Notes: a model not told the origin generated them from the letters alone. DNA of 64,000 bases from Brevibacillus laterosporus (GCF_030489605.1 NZ_JAUKFY010000010.1:62001-126000); one strand, 5' to 3'. Positions 10,018-19,007 are shown, counted from the stretch's first letter. Translations and numbers: made by a program.

Positions 10018-10461
10018 ATGCCTGTTCAAACATTCAAAGCAACTTCGCATTTACAGGATGGAATGGTCGTTAAGGCTCGTTCCAGAAATTTTGAGTTGAC
10101 CATTGATGAACCAAAAAGCTTAGGTGGGACTGATACCGGGATGAATCCTGTAGAAGTGGTGCTTTCCGCATTAGGTGCCTGCCAATCTATCGTTGCTAGA
10201 GTATATGCCAAAAAATTTGACATTCGTCTTGATGATTTTTGGGTAGAGGTAGAAGGTGATCTTGATACAGATGGTTTCATGAATAAATCTGATGTTCGTC
10301 GTGGATATTCTGAGATCAGGTACACATTTCATGTCAAAACAGATGCTCCAAAAGAACGAGTAGAATCATTCGTAGAATTTTTAGAGCAAACTTGTCCAGT
10401 TGGAGATACAATTGCTAATCCGGTGAATCTAAAATTAAACGGAATTATTATTGAATCCTGA
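10018..10461 (+). CDS. OsmC/Ohr-family protein
   Basis: 147 residues with the two family cysteines: Cys55 in S-A-L-G-A-C-Q-S and Cys126 in E-Q-T-C-P-V-G-D-T. These act as the peroxidatic and resolving pair in OsmC/Ohr peroxidases that reduce organic hydroperoxides. The sequence is closer to general OsmC-like (YhfA-type) proteins than to Ohr, judged by M-N-P-V-E-V-V-L-S-A-L-G-A-C. ATG at 10018 follows AGGAAG. A terminator follows at 10495. Confidence 0.85.
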   Translation: MPVQTFKATSHLQDGMVVKARSRNFELTIDEPKSLGGTDTGMNPVEVVLSALGACQSIVARVYAKKFDIRLDDFWVEVEGDLDTDGFMNKSDVRRGYSEIRYTFHVKTDAPKERVESFVEFLEQTCPVGDTIANPVNLKLNGIIIES

Positions 10462-10494
10462 TCTATAAGATACGTAAATGATATTAGCGGTTGT

Positions 10495-10519
10495 AAAGCA
10501 CCTCTTGCAGGTGCTTTTT
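10495..10519 (+). terminator. Terminator of the OsmC-like gene
   Basis: AAAGCACCT, loop CTTGC, AGGTGCTTT, then TT. Perfect nine-base stem. Confidence 0.85.
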
Positions 10520-10716
10520 CATTTTTATAAAATATAACGATAGGATTATATCCATACGGGAATCGACTTATTTTTAGGATGCAATTCTTCTGAATAGTAA
10601 GAAGATATTGCATGTAACAAAAGAAATTACAATTAGGTTTACTTTTGATAGTAGATTAAAATAAAATAGAATATAAACTTTCAATTAAATACTTCGATGA
10701 GGAGTGTGGTTACTTA

Positions 10717-10980
10717 ATGAATGTTTACACCGAACCTCCTAAAAGATGCCCAGTTTGTAAGAACCAAAAGCTTCACAAAACCGAAAGCCGCATTCAGGTA
10801 TTCGATGATATTGTAGACGGAGAGCCAAGAAAAATAGAGGTAAAACGTCAAAGGTACAGATGTCCGAATTGTCTGACTAAGATGTGGGACAAGGTTCACG
10901 GAGCATGCTCATATCGAAGGAAAACGTACACATTTATGGAAAGAGAGCAAAATATCCGCAAAGAAAAAAACATTAGATAA
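10717..10980 (+). CDS. Zinc-ribbon protein like the N-terminus of ISL3 transposases
   Basis: 87 residues with two Cys pairs: C-P-V-C (about 12-15) and C-P-N-C (about 50-53), separated by an R/K-rich stretch R-K-I-E-V-K-R-Q-R-Y-R. This is the arrangement at the N-terminus of ISL3-family transposases, which then continue with a helix-turn-helix and DDE domain. Here the frame ends soon after the second pair, so it is either a transposase remnant or a stand-alone ribbon protein. Sequence after the stop shows no obvious continuation. ATG at 10717 has GAGGAG about 12 bases upstream, a long spacing. Confidence 0.55.
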   Translation: MNVYTEPPKRCPVCKNQKLHKTESRIQVFDDIVDGEPRKIEVKRQRYRCPNCLTKMWDKVHGACSYRRKTYTFMEREQNIRKEKNIR

Positions 10981-11033
10981 CATAATTGTATGTTGAGAAA
11001 GAAGATATTCTGGACTACTCGATGGCTTTAAGA

Positions 11034-11393
11034 TCACTCTCTACGTATATAGACAGGTGTACCGATTGGCACAAGTTTGGCAAGGGCCTCTACGTCACGA
11101 TTATACATACGAATACATCCGCGTGATACATATTTTCCGATGGAGGCTGGATTGTTGGTGCCGTGGATTCCATAGTGAGGTTTGCTTAGACCCAGCCAAT
11201 ATGTACCAAACACACTTAGGGGACCGCCTGGGTAAGAATTCGGATAAGGGACTTTGCTAATAATGGTAAAATTCCCGCGCGGTGTAGCTGTAGCGATTTT
11301 GCCTAAAGCTACCGGGTATGATCGAACAAGCCGGTTTCCATTGAATAGATATAATTTTCGCTTGGATATGGAAACATGAATGTGATAAGCCAA
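11034..11393 (-). CDS. L,D-transpeptidase (YkuD domain)
   Basis: 119 residues, essentially only a YkuD catalytic domain: His77 in Y-G-I-H-G-T-N-N-P and the nucleophile Cys93 in S-R-G-C-I-R-M, with R-G-N-F-T-I-I-S upstream. Such enzymes make 3-3 peptide cross-links in peptidoglycan; single-domain forms without signal peptide are common in spore formers. The start is a TTG at 11393 preceded by AGGGTGAT at correct spacing; the obvious ATG in the next frame does not fit. No LysM domain is present, unlike YkuD itself. Whether it works on cell wall or spore cortex cannot be told. Confidence 0.9.
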   Translation of the reverse strand: MAYHIHVSISKRKLYLFNGNRLVRSYPVALGKIATATPRGNFTIISKVPYPNSYPGGPLSVFGTYWLGLSKPHYGIHGTNNPASIGKYVSRGCIRMYNRDVEALAKLVPIGTPVYIRRE

Positions 11394-11519
11394 AAGACAT
11401 CACCCTCTACATTAAGCGTCATTACATCTTATGCGTAAGAAGTGAAAGGGTAACAAATCCTTGTGTCTGATTAAGGAGTAGCCCCTGCCAAGACAGGGTT
11501 TGGTTCGCGGTATGAACGA

Positions 11520-11555
11520 GAAATAGGGTAAGCTTATGAAAGCTTGCCCTATTTC
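11520..11555. terminator. Hairpin between the ldt and transporter genes
   Basis: GAAATAGGG-T-AAGCTT and AAGCTT-G-CCCTATTTC pair around ATGA. It lies 10 bp past the stop of the minus-strand transporter gene. The T run is weak on either strand. Confidence 0.6.
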
Positions 11556-11564
11556 AGAGTCTAT

Positions 11565-12812
11565 TTATGAGGAGTGATTTGTTTTCTTCGATGCATCTAG
11601 CTGTGTGACATAAGCAGCTTTACCTGCACCTAGACCCACGAGTAGCTGTAGGAAGATAACTACAATAATCCCCAGGAGAGAAGGATTCCACTCCTTCGTG
11701 ACATCGTGTAAAAATCCAAACAAAATAGGACCGCAAGCTGCCAGTGCATAACCTATTGACTGGGCCATACCAGATAGCTCAGCTGATACCATAACATTGG
11801 GAGCGCGAAGAGCAAACATAGTGAGAGCCAGACTGATACTTCCGCCCTGCCCTAATCCAATAAACATAATCCATAGAAACAGCAAAGCATTATTACCTGA
11901 AAGAAGCCCAGTAAAGCCAATCATGCCAAGCAGAGAAACGAGAGCCGCCAGACCACTCTGACTCCTACTGCGACCAGCTATCATTGGAACAATAAAGCTA
12001 ACTGGTAAACTGACAAATTGCATGAGAGACAAAATCCATCCTGCTGATTCGGCACTATAGCCACGATCGATTAAGATAGCCGGTAACCATGAAATGCTTA
12101 CGTAAAAAGCTAATGACTGCAAGCCCATAAAGAGTGTGACCTGCCACGCAAGGGGACAACGCCAAATGCTTTTTATAGACGCTTTATTTATTGATGATTT
12201 TTTTGGAATATGCAGAGATTGAAGCTGAGGAATCCATATCAATGTAGCTGCAAGGCTCAGAAAGACCACACTTAATAGCGAGGCCCTCCACCCAAACTCT
12301 AGTCCGTGTGCAATCGGTACACTAAGTCCAGATGCTAGTGCCGCGAAGATACCCATTGATAGAGAATAAGCGCCAGTCATAATTCCAATGTTATGAGCGA
12401 AATCACGTTTGATTAGGCTAGGTAACAAGACGTTTCCGACTGCGATTGCTGCCCCAATCAAAGCTGTACCGACAAATAGAAAAATAGTTGAAGGAAAGTA
12501 GCGTAAGAGAATGCCTAGGCTAAGTACAAGTAGCCCAATAAATAAAGTTTTTTCCATACCAAATCGACGGGCTAGTTTTGGGGTAACAGGAGATAAGACT
12601 GCAAAAGCAATTAAAGGCAGGGTAGTTAACATTCCAGCAGTTGTCCCAGATAGACCTGTTGTATTACGGATATCGCCAATCAGAGGGCCAACTGATGTTA
12701 TGGCAGCACGGAGATTGGCGGCAATTAAAATAATTCCGAGAACGGTAAGGATTGTCCGAAATTTGGACTTATGCGCATGGATACGATTCGACTTATATGG
12801 CTGCGTATTCAT
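11565..12812 (-). CDS. MFS transporter, CynX/NimT family
   Basis: 415 residues with about 12 membrane helices. The first helix region I-L-I-A-A-N-L-R-A-A-I-T-S-V-G-P-L and the loop G-L-S-G-T-T-A-G-M-L-T-T-L-P are characteristic of the CynX/NimT group (cyanate and 2-nitroimidazole transporters). The true substrate is unknown. The ATG at 12812 follows GGAAGGAG by about ten bases; an upstream in-frame TTG overlaps that site and is rejected. No regulator is adjacent. Confidence 0.85.
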   Translation of the reverse strand: MNTQPYKSNRIHAHKSKFRTILTVLGIILIAANLRAAITSVGPLIGDIRNTTGLSGTTAGMLTTLPLIAFAVLSPVTPKLARRFGMEKTLFIGLLVLSLGILLRYFPSTIFLFVGTALIGAAIAVGNVLLPSLIKRDFAHNIGIMTGAYSLSMGIFAALASGLSVPIAHGLEFGWRASLLSVVFLSLAATLIWIPQLQSLHIPKKSSINKASIKSIWRCPLAWQVTLFMGLQSLAFYVSISWLPAILIDRGYSAESAGWILSLMQFVSLPVSFIVPMIAGRSRSQSGLAALVSLLGMIGFTGLLSGNNALLFLWIMFIGLGQGGSISLALTMFALRAPNVMVSAELSGMAQSIGYALAACGPILFGFLHDVTKEWNPSLLGIIVVIFLQLLVGLGAGKAAYVTQLDASKKTNHSS

Positions 12813-13226
12813 TTTTTCCTGTCTCCTTCCCAAGCATATAGGATCTGCTGTGGTCTAGTTATAGATGAGCAGACGATTGCCTCCGTGGCGTCTGTTCTGG
12901 CTGTTTCATTGCTTCAATTAAAATGTTACTGATGAGCTAGAGTGGGTGATTTAGTCAATGATGCCAGTTACCGTACAAGTTAACGCAAAATGTCTTTTTT
13001 TGTACAATTCCTTCTAAAAAGCATACAGTCAATCATGGGATGATAGTATAATGTAGATGGTACCATATAATGGATATTCGCTCAAAGAGAAAGGTTCTTA
13101 CATGTGTAAGCCATTTTTTTTAGTGCTTCAAAAAAATATAAAAAAATTTTATTTCACTATTGCTAAATAAATTTACATCAGGTATAATAGATTTTGTTGA
13201 GAGATTATTACCAACATTTACTACAC
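12813..13226 (+). promoter_or_regulatory. Intergenic; tRNA-Ser promoter
   Basis: TTGCTA (13160-13165), 17 bases, TATAAT (13183-13188) forms a good sigma-A promoter about 38 bp before tRNA-Ser. Another TATAAT-like box lies near 13046 with no assigned gene. A 22-codon frame from about 13100 has poor support and is not called. Nothing else is seen in this stretch. Confidence 0.7.
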
Positions 13227-13315
13227 GGAGGGATACCGAAGTGGTCATAACGGGGCGGTCTTGAAAACCGTTAGGCGGCAACGTCACGGGGGTTCGAATC
13301 CCTCTCCCTCCGCCA
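13227..13315 (+). tRNA. tRNA-Ser (anticodon TGA)
   Basis: Acceptor GGAGGGA pairs with TCCCTCC, discriminator G, encoded CCA at 13313-13315. The anticodon loop C-T-T-G-A-A-A gives anticodon TGA (reads UCN serine codons). A long variable arm (about 13272-13290) is present, as expected for serine tRNA. GGTTCGAATCC forms the T arm. Confidence 0.95.
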
Positions 13316-13325
13316 TACTTTATAG

Positions 13326-13358
13326 AAAAGCCGATGAAGAAAAATCATCGGCTTTTTT
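13326..13358 (+). terminator. Terminator of tRNA-Ser
   Basis: AAAAGCCGATGA, loop, TCATCGGCTTTTTT. Twelve-base perfect stem. Confidence 0.9.
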
Positions 13359-13792
13359 GTGTGTTTTATATGGTAAGTGTCTGTCATGCAGCGGGAAGCA
13401 TTTAGGGCTGGATCTGACGATAAAAATAGGTGACGGCGACCGTTCCTGCCAGAATCACTAAACTCTCAGATTTAAAGAAAAAAGGGTAAAAAGCTGCTTG
13501 CGATTACCAGAAATGTCTCCCAGAACAAATACTCACCCATCTACATAGCATGATGAGCATAAAGACAAGAAAGAGATAATGAGTATTTTGATGCTCCTGA
13601 CACAGATCAAGAAATTGGTGCTTGGTTGGATCTGCATCATCAGAGGGAGAAATAGAAAAGTTGAGGATAATACCAGCTTTATATATAACAAAACGCTCCC
13701 TTGCTAAATAAAAGGGAGCGTTTCATTGGTCATATGCTGTTGACAACATGTTGTGGATCACCTGCCATATCTATTGCAAAGAAGATAGCTTC
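13359..13792. other. Decayed intergenic stretch after tRNA-Ser
   Basis: No intact gene. A plus-strand tail around 13570-13650 reads E-Y-F-D-A-P-D-T-D-Q-E-I-G-A-W-L-D-L-H-H-Q and stops, without a start, and looks like the remains of a gene end. Confidence 0.4.
13691..13723 (-). terminator. Terminator of the 56-aa minus-strand gene
   Basis: AAACGCTCCCTT and AAGGGAGCGTTT form a 12-base stem; the minus strand continues GCGTTTTGTTATATAT. It lies 70 bp beyond the stop of the gene at 13793-13963. It may act in both directions. Confidence 0.75.
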
Positions 13793-13963
13793 TTATACTG
13801 CTCGAACGTGATAAAAGGAGAACATAATTTTGGTCGCTAGGGCTTTTGATTTTTCAATAGCCAATACCTTTGCTTTGCGAGCGGCGTCCAACATGCTGTT
13901 CGCTTCAACACGTTCTTCCCATCTGTTCGTTTTTGTTTCGAACAAAAATGTGTACGTCCTCAT
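13793..13963 (-). CDS. Small hypothetical protein, 56 aa
   Basis: ATG at 13963 with G-G-A-G about 11 bases upstream, and a strong terminator downstream on the same strand. The product starts M-R-T-Y-T-F-L-F-E-T-K-T-N-R-W-E-E-R-V-E-A and continues as a charged helix (M-L-D-A-A-R-K-A-K-V-L-A-I-E-K-S-K-A-L-A-T-K). No signal peptide, no Cys. The amphipathic, coding-like composition argues for a real gene, but I do not recognise a family. Overlapping plus-strand frames are shadows of it. Confidence 0.6.
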   Translation of the reverse strand: MRTYTFLFETKTNRWEERVEANSMLDAARKAKVLAIEKSKALATKIMFSFYHVRAV

Positions 13964-14320
13964 TACTCTTTCAACTCCTATTTATATTCTTACTTGTTTA
14001 TACGATGCAGAAACAAATAAGTTTCAAAAAGTTTGGTAATGCAAGAGGTTTTCTACTTCCTATTATGATCCAAAATAAGGAAAAAGATAGGAGGTAATTG
14101 TTAATTATTTTTGAACATTTAGAAAAAATATCATGAATGGTAAAAGGGAGATAACTAGGTGTGATAATAAAAACAGCACGAACTATTCTATTCCAAAAAA
14201 AGAAAAAGGATACCATTTACGACCTGATTTTTTAAAAAAGGCAAAAAAGATAATCGAACCTCGCCATCTGCCGTTTCGCTTCATGTGCTTTGAAATAAGA
14301 TAAGGTAGGAGGTGAAATCA
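13964..14320. other. Intergenic, nothing assigned
   Basis: AT-rich, with short frames that have no ribosome binding site. The ribosome binding site of the next gene is at its end. Confidence 0.5.
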
Positions 14321-14971
14321 ATGAGTCACGAGCTTATTGTTGACCCGCGGGTCTTTCCTCCGACTTCGCAGCCGTCTTATAAAAGTTATAGTGATTGGGC
14401 GATAGAATGGTGGCAATGGGCTTTTTCCATTCCAAAGGCTATTCATCCATTATTGGACCTAACTGGCGACTACTCAGAAGTGTATCAAATGAAACAACAC
14501 GAAAGACCCGTTTGGTTTTTGGCTGGAAGTTACAGTGGACGCCCGGCGGTTCGTACATGTACGATTCCACATACAAAGCCGATCTTTTTCCCCGTATGTA
14601 GTGCAGTCAGTAATGACATTTTTTTACCCAAAATAACAGGAATGCCTCTAGATTTACCCGGTGGTGCAAAATATCTAGCAGACCATATTGTAGAAGCAAA
14701 CGTCATTTTGGATGGATATCCAATTAAAACGGAAGTGTATCGTGTTTCTTCTCCAATTTTCCCCATTCAGCTACCTTATGATAATCTTCTTGACATAGAG
14801 GTTCCTGTTGGCGCATGTAAAAAGGCTAACGCAGCTACCGATGGTTTTTGGCTCATGCTAAAACCATTAAGAATGGGAGTTCATCAATTACAAATACGTG
14901 GTAAAATGAAGCTTCCTGATACGCCAGAACCATATGTGACAGAGGTAACATACGAATTGCTAGTTCAATAG
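14321..14971 (+). CDS. Conserved protein of unknown function, 216 aa
   Basis: Starts with ATG at 14321, eight bases after GGAGG. The sequence carries a recognisable but uncharacterised pattern: Y-S-D-W-A-I-E-W-W-Q-W-A-F-S-I-P near the N-terminus, P-V-W-F-L-A-G, R-T-C-T-I-P and I-F-F-P-V-C. Proteins with this pattern occur, as I recall, in proteobacteria and cyanobacteria, often with a signal peptide; here there is none. No catalytic motif is evident. It is monocistronic with its own terminator. Presence in a Bacillota genome may mean horizontal transfer. Confidence 0.7.
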   Translation: MSHELIVDPRVFPPTSQPSYKSYSDWAIEWWQWAFSIPKAIHPLLDLTGDYSEVYQMKQHERPVWFLAGSYSGRPAVRTCTIPHTKPIFFPVCSAVSNDIFLPKITGMPLDLPGGAKYLADHIVEANVILDGYPIKTEVYRVSSPIFPIQLPYDNLLDIEVPVGACKKANAATDGFWLMLKPLRMGVHQLQIRGKMKLPDTPEPYVTEVTYELLVQ

Positions 14972-14987
14972 GGAGAATAACAACAGT

Positions 14988-15016
14988 AAAAATGGGTGAG
15001 AAACTGACCCATTTTT
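14988..15016 (+). terminator. Terminator
   Basis: AAAAATGGGT, loop GAGAAACTG, ACCCATTTTT. Perfect ten-base stem. Confidence 0.85.
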
Positions 15017-15178
15017 GTCTTACATAAAACAGTCAAAAACAAGGGAGATTCCCCAAACTGTCAGTGAAGTTTTATTGGCTGGATTATCCTATGCTATACT
15101 AGCGAAAAGCATACGTAGCGCTGGAAACATCGCGTACCTTAAGACAATCACCTATAATGAAAAAAGGGAGTTGAGCTA

Positions 15179-16312
15179 ATGAAAATACGCTCCATTGAAC
15201 CAACACCAAGCCCTAATACCATGAAGCTGACGTTAGATGAACAGCTTCCGAATGGTGTTCAACATAATTTTACCCAAAAAACAAAAGGACAGGCCCCGCA
15301 GTATATCCAAAAGCTGTTAGCTATTGAAGGAGTGAAAGGGGTTTTTCAGGTTGTAGACTTTATTGCATTAGAACGATTGTCAAATGCAGCTTGGCAACCA
15401 ATACTAGCAGAAGCTAAAGAGATATTGGGTGCTGAAGAAATGAGTAGCAATGATTGGGCTCATAATCAGGAAGAGGCACCCGCCTTTGGAGAATTACAAG
15501 TATATGTGCAAATGTTTAGAGACATTCCTATGCAGGTAAAGGTTATTGCAAATGGAGAGGAAACCCGTACGGGACTTCCAGAACGGTTTGCAAAAATGGC
15601 CATGCAGGCCGGAGTTAGTTCCCCGAACTTAATTACAGAGCGTCAATGGGTTGAACAGGGCGCAAGATATGGAAATGCAAAGGAAGTCGGTGAGGAAGTA
15701 GCGCAGGAATTGGATGCTGCTTATGACGAGGCGCGTCTGCAAGCGTTACTGCAAGTAGCATTAGCTCAAGGGGGGCAACAGGAGCTGCCAAAACCACGAC
15801 CGCCGCAAAAAGTGACGATAGAAATGTTTACCGATCCTGATTGGCGTAAACGCTATGCGGTTTTAGAGCGAATGGAGCCAACGGAAGAAGACCTTCCTCT
15901 TATGAAAAAAGCATTGGAGGATGAGAAAGCGTCTATACGTCGCTTAGCTGTTGTTTATTTAGGGATGATCGGGACAGAAGAAGTTCTTCCTTTGTTGTAT
16001 CTAGCCTTACGGGATGCTTCTCCTTCCGTTAGAAGAACTGCAGGTGACACCTTATCTGACTTAGGAAATCCTAAAGCGATCCCAGCTATGATCGAAGCTT
16101 TGCGTGATTCAAATAAATTGGTTCGTTGGCGTGCTGCTCGTTTTCTATATGAAGTAGGCGACGAATCAGCCTTGCCGGCTCTACACCAAGCTGAAGAGGA
16201 TAGGGAGTTTGAAATTAGCTTGCAAATTAAATTAGCTATTGAACGAATCGAGGGTGGAGAAGAAGCAAGCGGGACAGTGTGGCAACAAATGACGAACCGC
16301 TCTAGAGAGTAG
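15179..16312 (+). CDS. CvfC-like protein: Nfu N-terminal domain plus HEAT repeats
   Basis: 377 residues. Residues 1-85 match the scaffold-Nfu N-terminal type (P-T-P-S-P-N-T-M-K-L-T-L, then G-V-K-G-V-F-Q-V-V-D-F-I). Residues about 220-350 contain HEAT repeats (R-R-L-A-V-V-Y-L-G-M-I-G, V-R-R-T-A-G-D-T-L-S-D-L-G, V-R-W-R-A-A-R-F-L). This architecture is that of CvfC of Staphylococcus and YpgR of Bacillus; molecular function is unknown. ATG at 15179 follows AAGGGAG. The redoxin gene starts 14 bp after its stop, so the two are probably co-transcribed, hinting at redox or Fe-S work. Confidence 0.85.
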   Translation: MKIRSIEPTPSPNTMKLTLDEQLPNGVQHNFTQKTKGQAPQYIQKLLAIEGVKGVFQVVDFIALERLSNAAWQPILAEAKEILGAEEMSSNDWAHNQEEAPAFGELQVYVQMFRDIPMQVKVIANGEETRTGLPERFAKMAMQAGVSSPNLITERQWVEQGARYGNAKEVGEEVAQELDAAYDEARLQALLQVALAQGGQQELPKPRPPQKVTIEMFTDPDWRKRYAVLERMEPTEEDLPLMKKALEDEKASIRRLAVVYLGMIGTEEVLPLLYLALRDASPSVRRTAGDTLSDLGNPKAIPAMIEALRDSNKLVRWRAARFLYEVGDESALPALHQAEEDREFEISLQIKLAIERIEGGEEASGTVWQQMTNRSRE

Positions 16313-16326
16313 AGGATGGAGATCAT

Positions 16327-16809
16327 ATGGGGAAAAAAGGGTTAGCAATCGGGCATAAAGCTCCAGAATTTGAACTGGAATCCACCGAAGGAACGATCAG
16401 GCTAGATCAATATGCGGGTAAGCCCTTGCTTCTCTTATTTATTCGGGGAACCTGGTGTCCAAATTGTCGTAAACAGTTGGAAGCCTTACAGACTGCCTGT
16501 ACTCGTTTTGATAAGCTAGGTGTGCCGATTGTTATTATTGCGGGTCAAAAATTACAAAATCTGATTCAGTATGCCGAAAGCACCAATATGCCATTTCCCT
16601 TGCTCTCAGATTCAACTCGTGAAGTAATAAAAGCGTATGAGGTGTTTACTCCAATCAAATGGGATTCTTTTCGGATTGCTGTTCCGAGTGCGTATTTATT
16701 GGACAAGGAGCAGGTTATCCGCTATGCCTATATCGGTAGTTCTCAGTTTGACAGACCAGGCATAGAGGAATTGCTAGAGGAAGTGCAAAGACTTATAGCA
16801 GAGCCATAG
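16327..16809 (+). CDS. AhpC/TSA-type redoxin
   Basis: 160 residues with a thioredoxin fold: A-P-E-F-E-L-E-S-T-E-G and the active site G-T-W-C-P-N-C-R (Cys44, Cys47). Cys44 is at the peroxidatic position of the AhpC/TSA family, and the C-x-x-C arrangement resembles peroxiredoxin-like proteins of the PRX-like2/bacterioferritin-comigratory type. It has no signal peptide, so it acts in the cytoplasm. Downstream partner of the CvfC-like gene with a 14-bp gap. Confidence 0.85.
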   Translation: MGKKGLAIGHKAPEFELESTEGTIRLDQYAGKPLLLLFIRGTWCPNCRKQLEALQTACTRFDKLGVPIVIIAGQKLQNLIQYAESTNMPFPLLSDSTREVIKAYEVFTPIKWDSFRIAVPSAYLLDKEQVIRYAYIGSSQFDRPGIEELLEEVQRLIAEP

Positions 16810-17365
16810 CAAGCCTCAAGCATAAGTAGAAAAATCGGTAGTAGTAAAAGGCGTTTGTGTTGTTACGGACGTCTTTTTGTGTTGAAATAAGTTTAATCTT
16901 TTACACGTTGAATCAATCAAAGACCATTTTACCTAGCTTAACAATAGTTGTATTTAGCGATATTCTTCACTAATTAAATGACTAGCTGGATAGGAAAGAT
17001 TGTTTTTCTTTATGCATAAATTATTCACCCGTAGAAAGTTACTCGATATAGATTCCTCATTGGCCGCCAGCCTTTTCCGTCATTTCCAGCATCTGTGCTT
17101 TAAGTGATCTTATCATGAAAATCTCACCGCCGTTTGATTACATTTGTATATACATGAATAAACGAATCCACTATAATAGTAAAAAGTTTTCACTGAGGGC
17201 ATGAGCCAAAAAGCGCATAGGGCAAGGAAATATACCGTTGATGGTATGAATGATTATGCAAAAATTCGATTTCTTCATCTAATGGAAAAGTGCTTTTCCT
17301 TGTGAACCTTGTGAAGAAAGATCGAAGTGATTTTTTGTTATTTGAATAATGAGGAGTGTAAACCG
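16810..17365 (+). other. Intergenic: terminator and leader of the next gene
   Basis: AAAGGCGT and ACGTCTTTTT near 16848-16876 look like the terminator of the redoxin operon. A TATAAT-like box is at about 17172-17177. The leader from there to 17365 is about 190 bases, long, with several short inverted repeats, but I cannot match it to a known riboswitch class. No gene is seen. Confidence 0.45.
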
Positions 17366-18991
17366 ATGAAGCGATTTCCCGTCCGTTCCCTCTGCACGAT
17401 CCTACTTCTGTCTTCCATGCTAGCGGGATGTGGTGTAGTTAGTACAAACAGTTCCGATTCAACTTCTAAACCTGAAACGACAGCAAATGCTGGGACGAAG
17501 GAACAGAAATTACGCCTCAATATTAAGACTGAACCGCCAACTGCTGACCCAGGTTTAGCACAGGACGCAATTTCAATGGCTGTTGCCCGCTCCGCCTTTG
17601 ATGGCTTGTTCCGGTTGGGCGAGGATGGCAAGCTGCATGAATCAGTAGCAGAGAGCTACACGATTTCAGATGATTTGAAAACCTATACATTCAAATTGCG
17701 CAACTCTTCATGGTCAAATGGCGATGCGGTTACTGCTAAGGATTTTGAATATGCTTGGAAACGTGTCTTAGATCCGAAAACAGGCTCTGAGTATGCCTAC
17801 CAGCTTTATTATATTAAAAATGGTCAAAAGGCTAATGCCAAAGAGGTAACACTGGATCAAGTAGGTGTAAAAGCGCTTGATGATAAGACTCTGGAGGTAA
17901 AGCTGGAAAATCCAACTCCATTCTTCCTGGAGTTACTGTCCTCCGTGACCTACTATCCAGTCAATCAAAAGGTGGTAGAGGCTAATGAGAAATGGGCAAA
18001 TAATGCGTCCACACTAGTTGGAAACGGTCCATTTATTATGAAAGAATGGCAGCATAAATCTAAGATTACATTTGAAAAGAATCCTGCCTATTGGGATAAA
18101 GAAAATGTAAAACTGGAAAAGTTAGAGTTTAACATGATTGAGGATTCTACAACAGAATTAAGCATGTATGATAACAATGAACTAGATTGGTCTGGTTCTC
18201 CACTGGGAGATATTCCGTCTGATGCGATTGGTGCATTGAAAGATAAATTGCATACCCAAGCGACAGCGGGTACGTACTGGTATGTATTTAACACCAAAAA
18301 AGCTCCATTTAACAATAAAAAAATACGTCAAGCATTTGCCTATGCGATCAATCGTCAGGCACTAATTGATAACATTGTCCAAACCGGTGGAACAGCGGCA
18401 CTTGGTATCTTGCCTCCATCGATGTCACTAAACCCTAATGGTTATTTTACAGATAATAATATCGCAAAAGCGAAACAACTGTTGGCTGAAGGCTTAAGAG
18501 AAGAGAAGCTGACAAAATTACCGGAAATCGAGCTTTTGTATAATACGGATGAGTTACATGCAAAGCTTGCGCAAGCTATTCAGGATCAATGGCGCAAAAC
18601 CTTGAACGTAGAAGTGAAACTGAAAAACATGGAGTTAAAAGTAGTGCGCGAAGCGATGAAGGAAGGCTCCTTCCAAATTGCACGTGCTAGTTGGATTGGT
18701 GATTTTAATGATCCCATTAATTTCTTGGAGGTATTTAAAGCAGAAGGTGGCAGCAACAAGTCAGGTTGGTCTAACCCAACATATACCGAGCTTTTAGCCA
18801 AGTCTTCAGCGGAAGGCAATCAGGAGAAACGCAGGGAGCTGTTAAAACAAGCTGATTCGATGCTCATGAATGAAATGCCAGTCACTCCGATCTACTATTA
18901 CACATATAAATGGTTACAAAAGGATGACGTGAAAGGCGTAGTCATCGACGCACTAGGCTTTGTCGATTATAAATACGCCCGCCGCGAGTAG
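17366..18991 (+). CDS. oppA: Oligopeptide-binding lipoprotein (OppA family)
   Basis: 541 residues. Lipoprotein signal peptide with lipobox L-A-G-C (Cys22). The SBP_bac_5 fold is clear: E-P-P-T-A-D-P-G-L-A, A-V-A-R-S-A-F-D-G-L, N-G-D-A-V-T-A-K-D-F-E-Y-A-W-K-R-V-L-D-P and I-R-Q-A-F-A-Y-A-I-N-R are OppA/DppE features. It binds peptides for an ABC importer, but no permease or ATPase genes are adjacent; it may serve a transporter elsewhere. ATG at 17366 follows GAGGAG. The next gene, a C26 peptidase, starts 17 bp after its stop, suggesting uptake coupled to amide hydrolysis, perhaps of gamma-glutamyl peptides. Confidence 0.9.
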   Translation: MKRFPVRSLCTILLLSSMLAGCGVVSTNSSDSTSKPETTANAGTKEQKLRLNIKTEPPTADPGLAQDAISMAVARSAFDGLFRLGEDGKLHESVAESYTISDDLKTYTFKLRNSSWSNGDAVTAKDFEYAWKRVLDPKTGSEYAYQLYYIKNGQKANAKEVTLDQVGVKALDDKTLEVKLENPTPFFLELLSSVTYYPVNQKVVEANEKWANNASTLVGNGPFIMKEWQHKSKITFEKNPAYWDKENVKLEKLEFNMIEDSTTELSMYDNNELDWSGSPLGDIPSDAIGALKDKLHTQATAGTYWYVFNTKKAPFNNKKIRQAFAYAINRQALIDNIVQTGGTAALGILPPSMSLNPNGYFTDNNIAKAKQLLAEGLREEKLTKLPEIELLYNTDELHAKLAQAIQDQWRKTLNVEVKLKNMELKVVREAMKEGSFQIARASWIGDFNDPINFLEVFKAEGGSNKSGWSNPTYTELLAKSSAEGNQEKRRELLKQADSMLMNEMPVTPIYYYTYKWLQKDDVKGVVIDALGFVDYKYARRE

Positions 18992-19007
18992 AAAGGGAGC
19001 GAGAGGC

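Noticed and set aside
13830-14097. Two plus-strand frames of 69 and 75 codons
   Set aside because: They are the reverse of the 56-aa minus-strand gene, which has the start and terminator signals.
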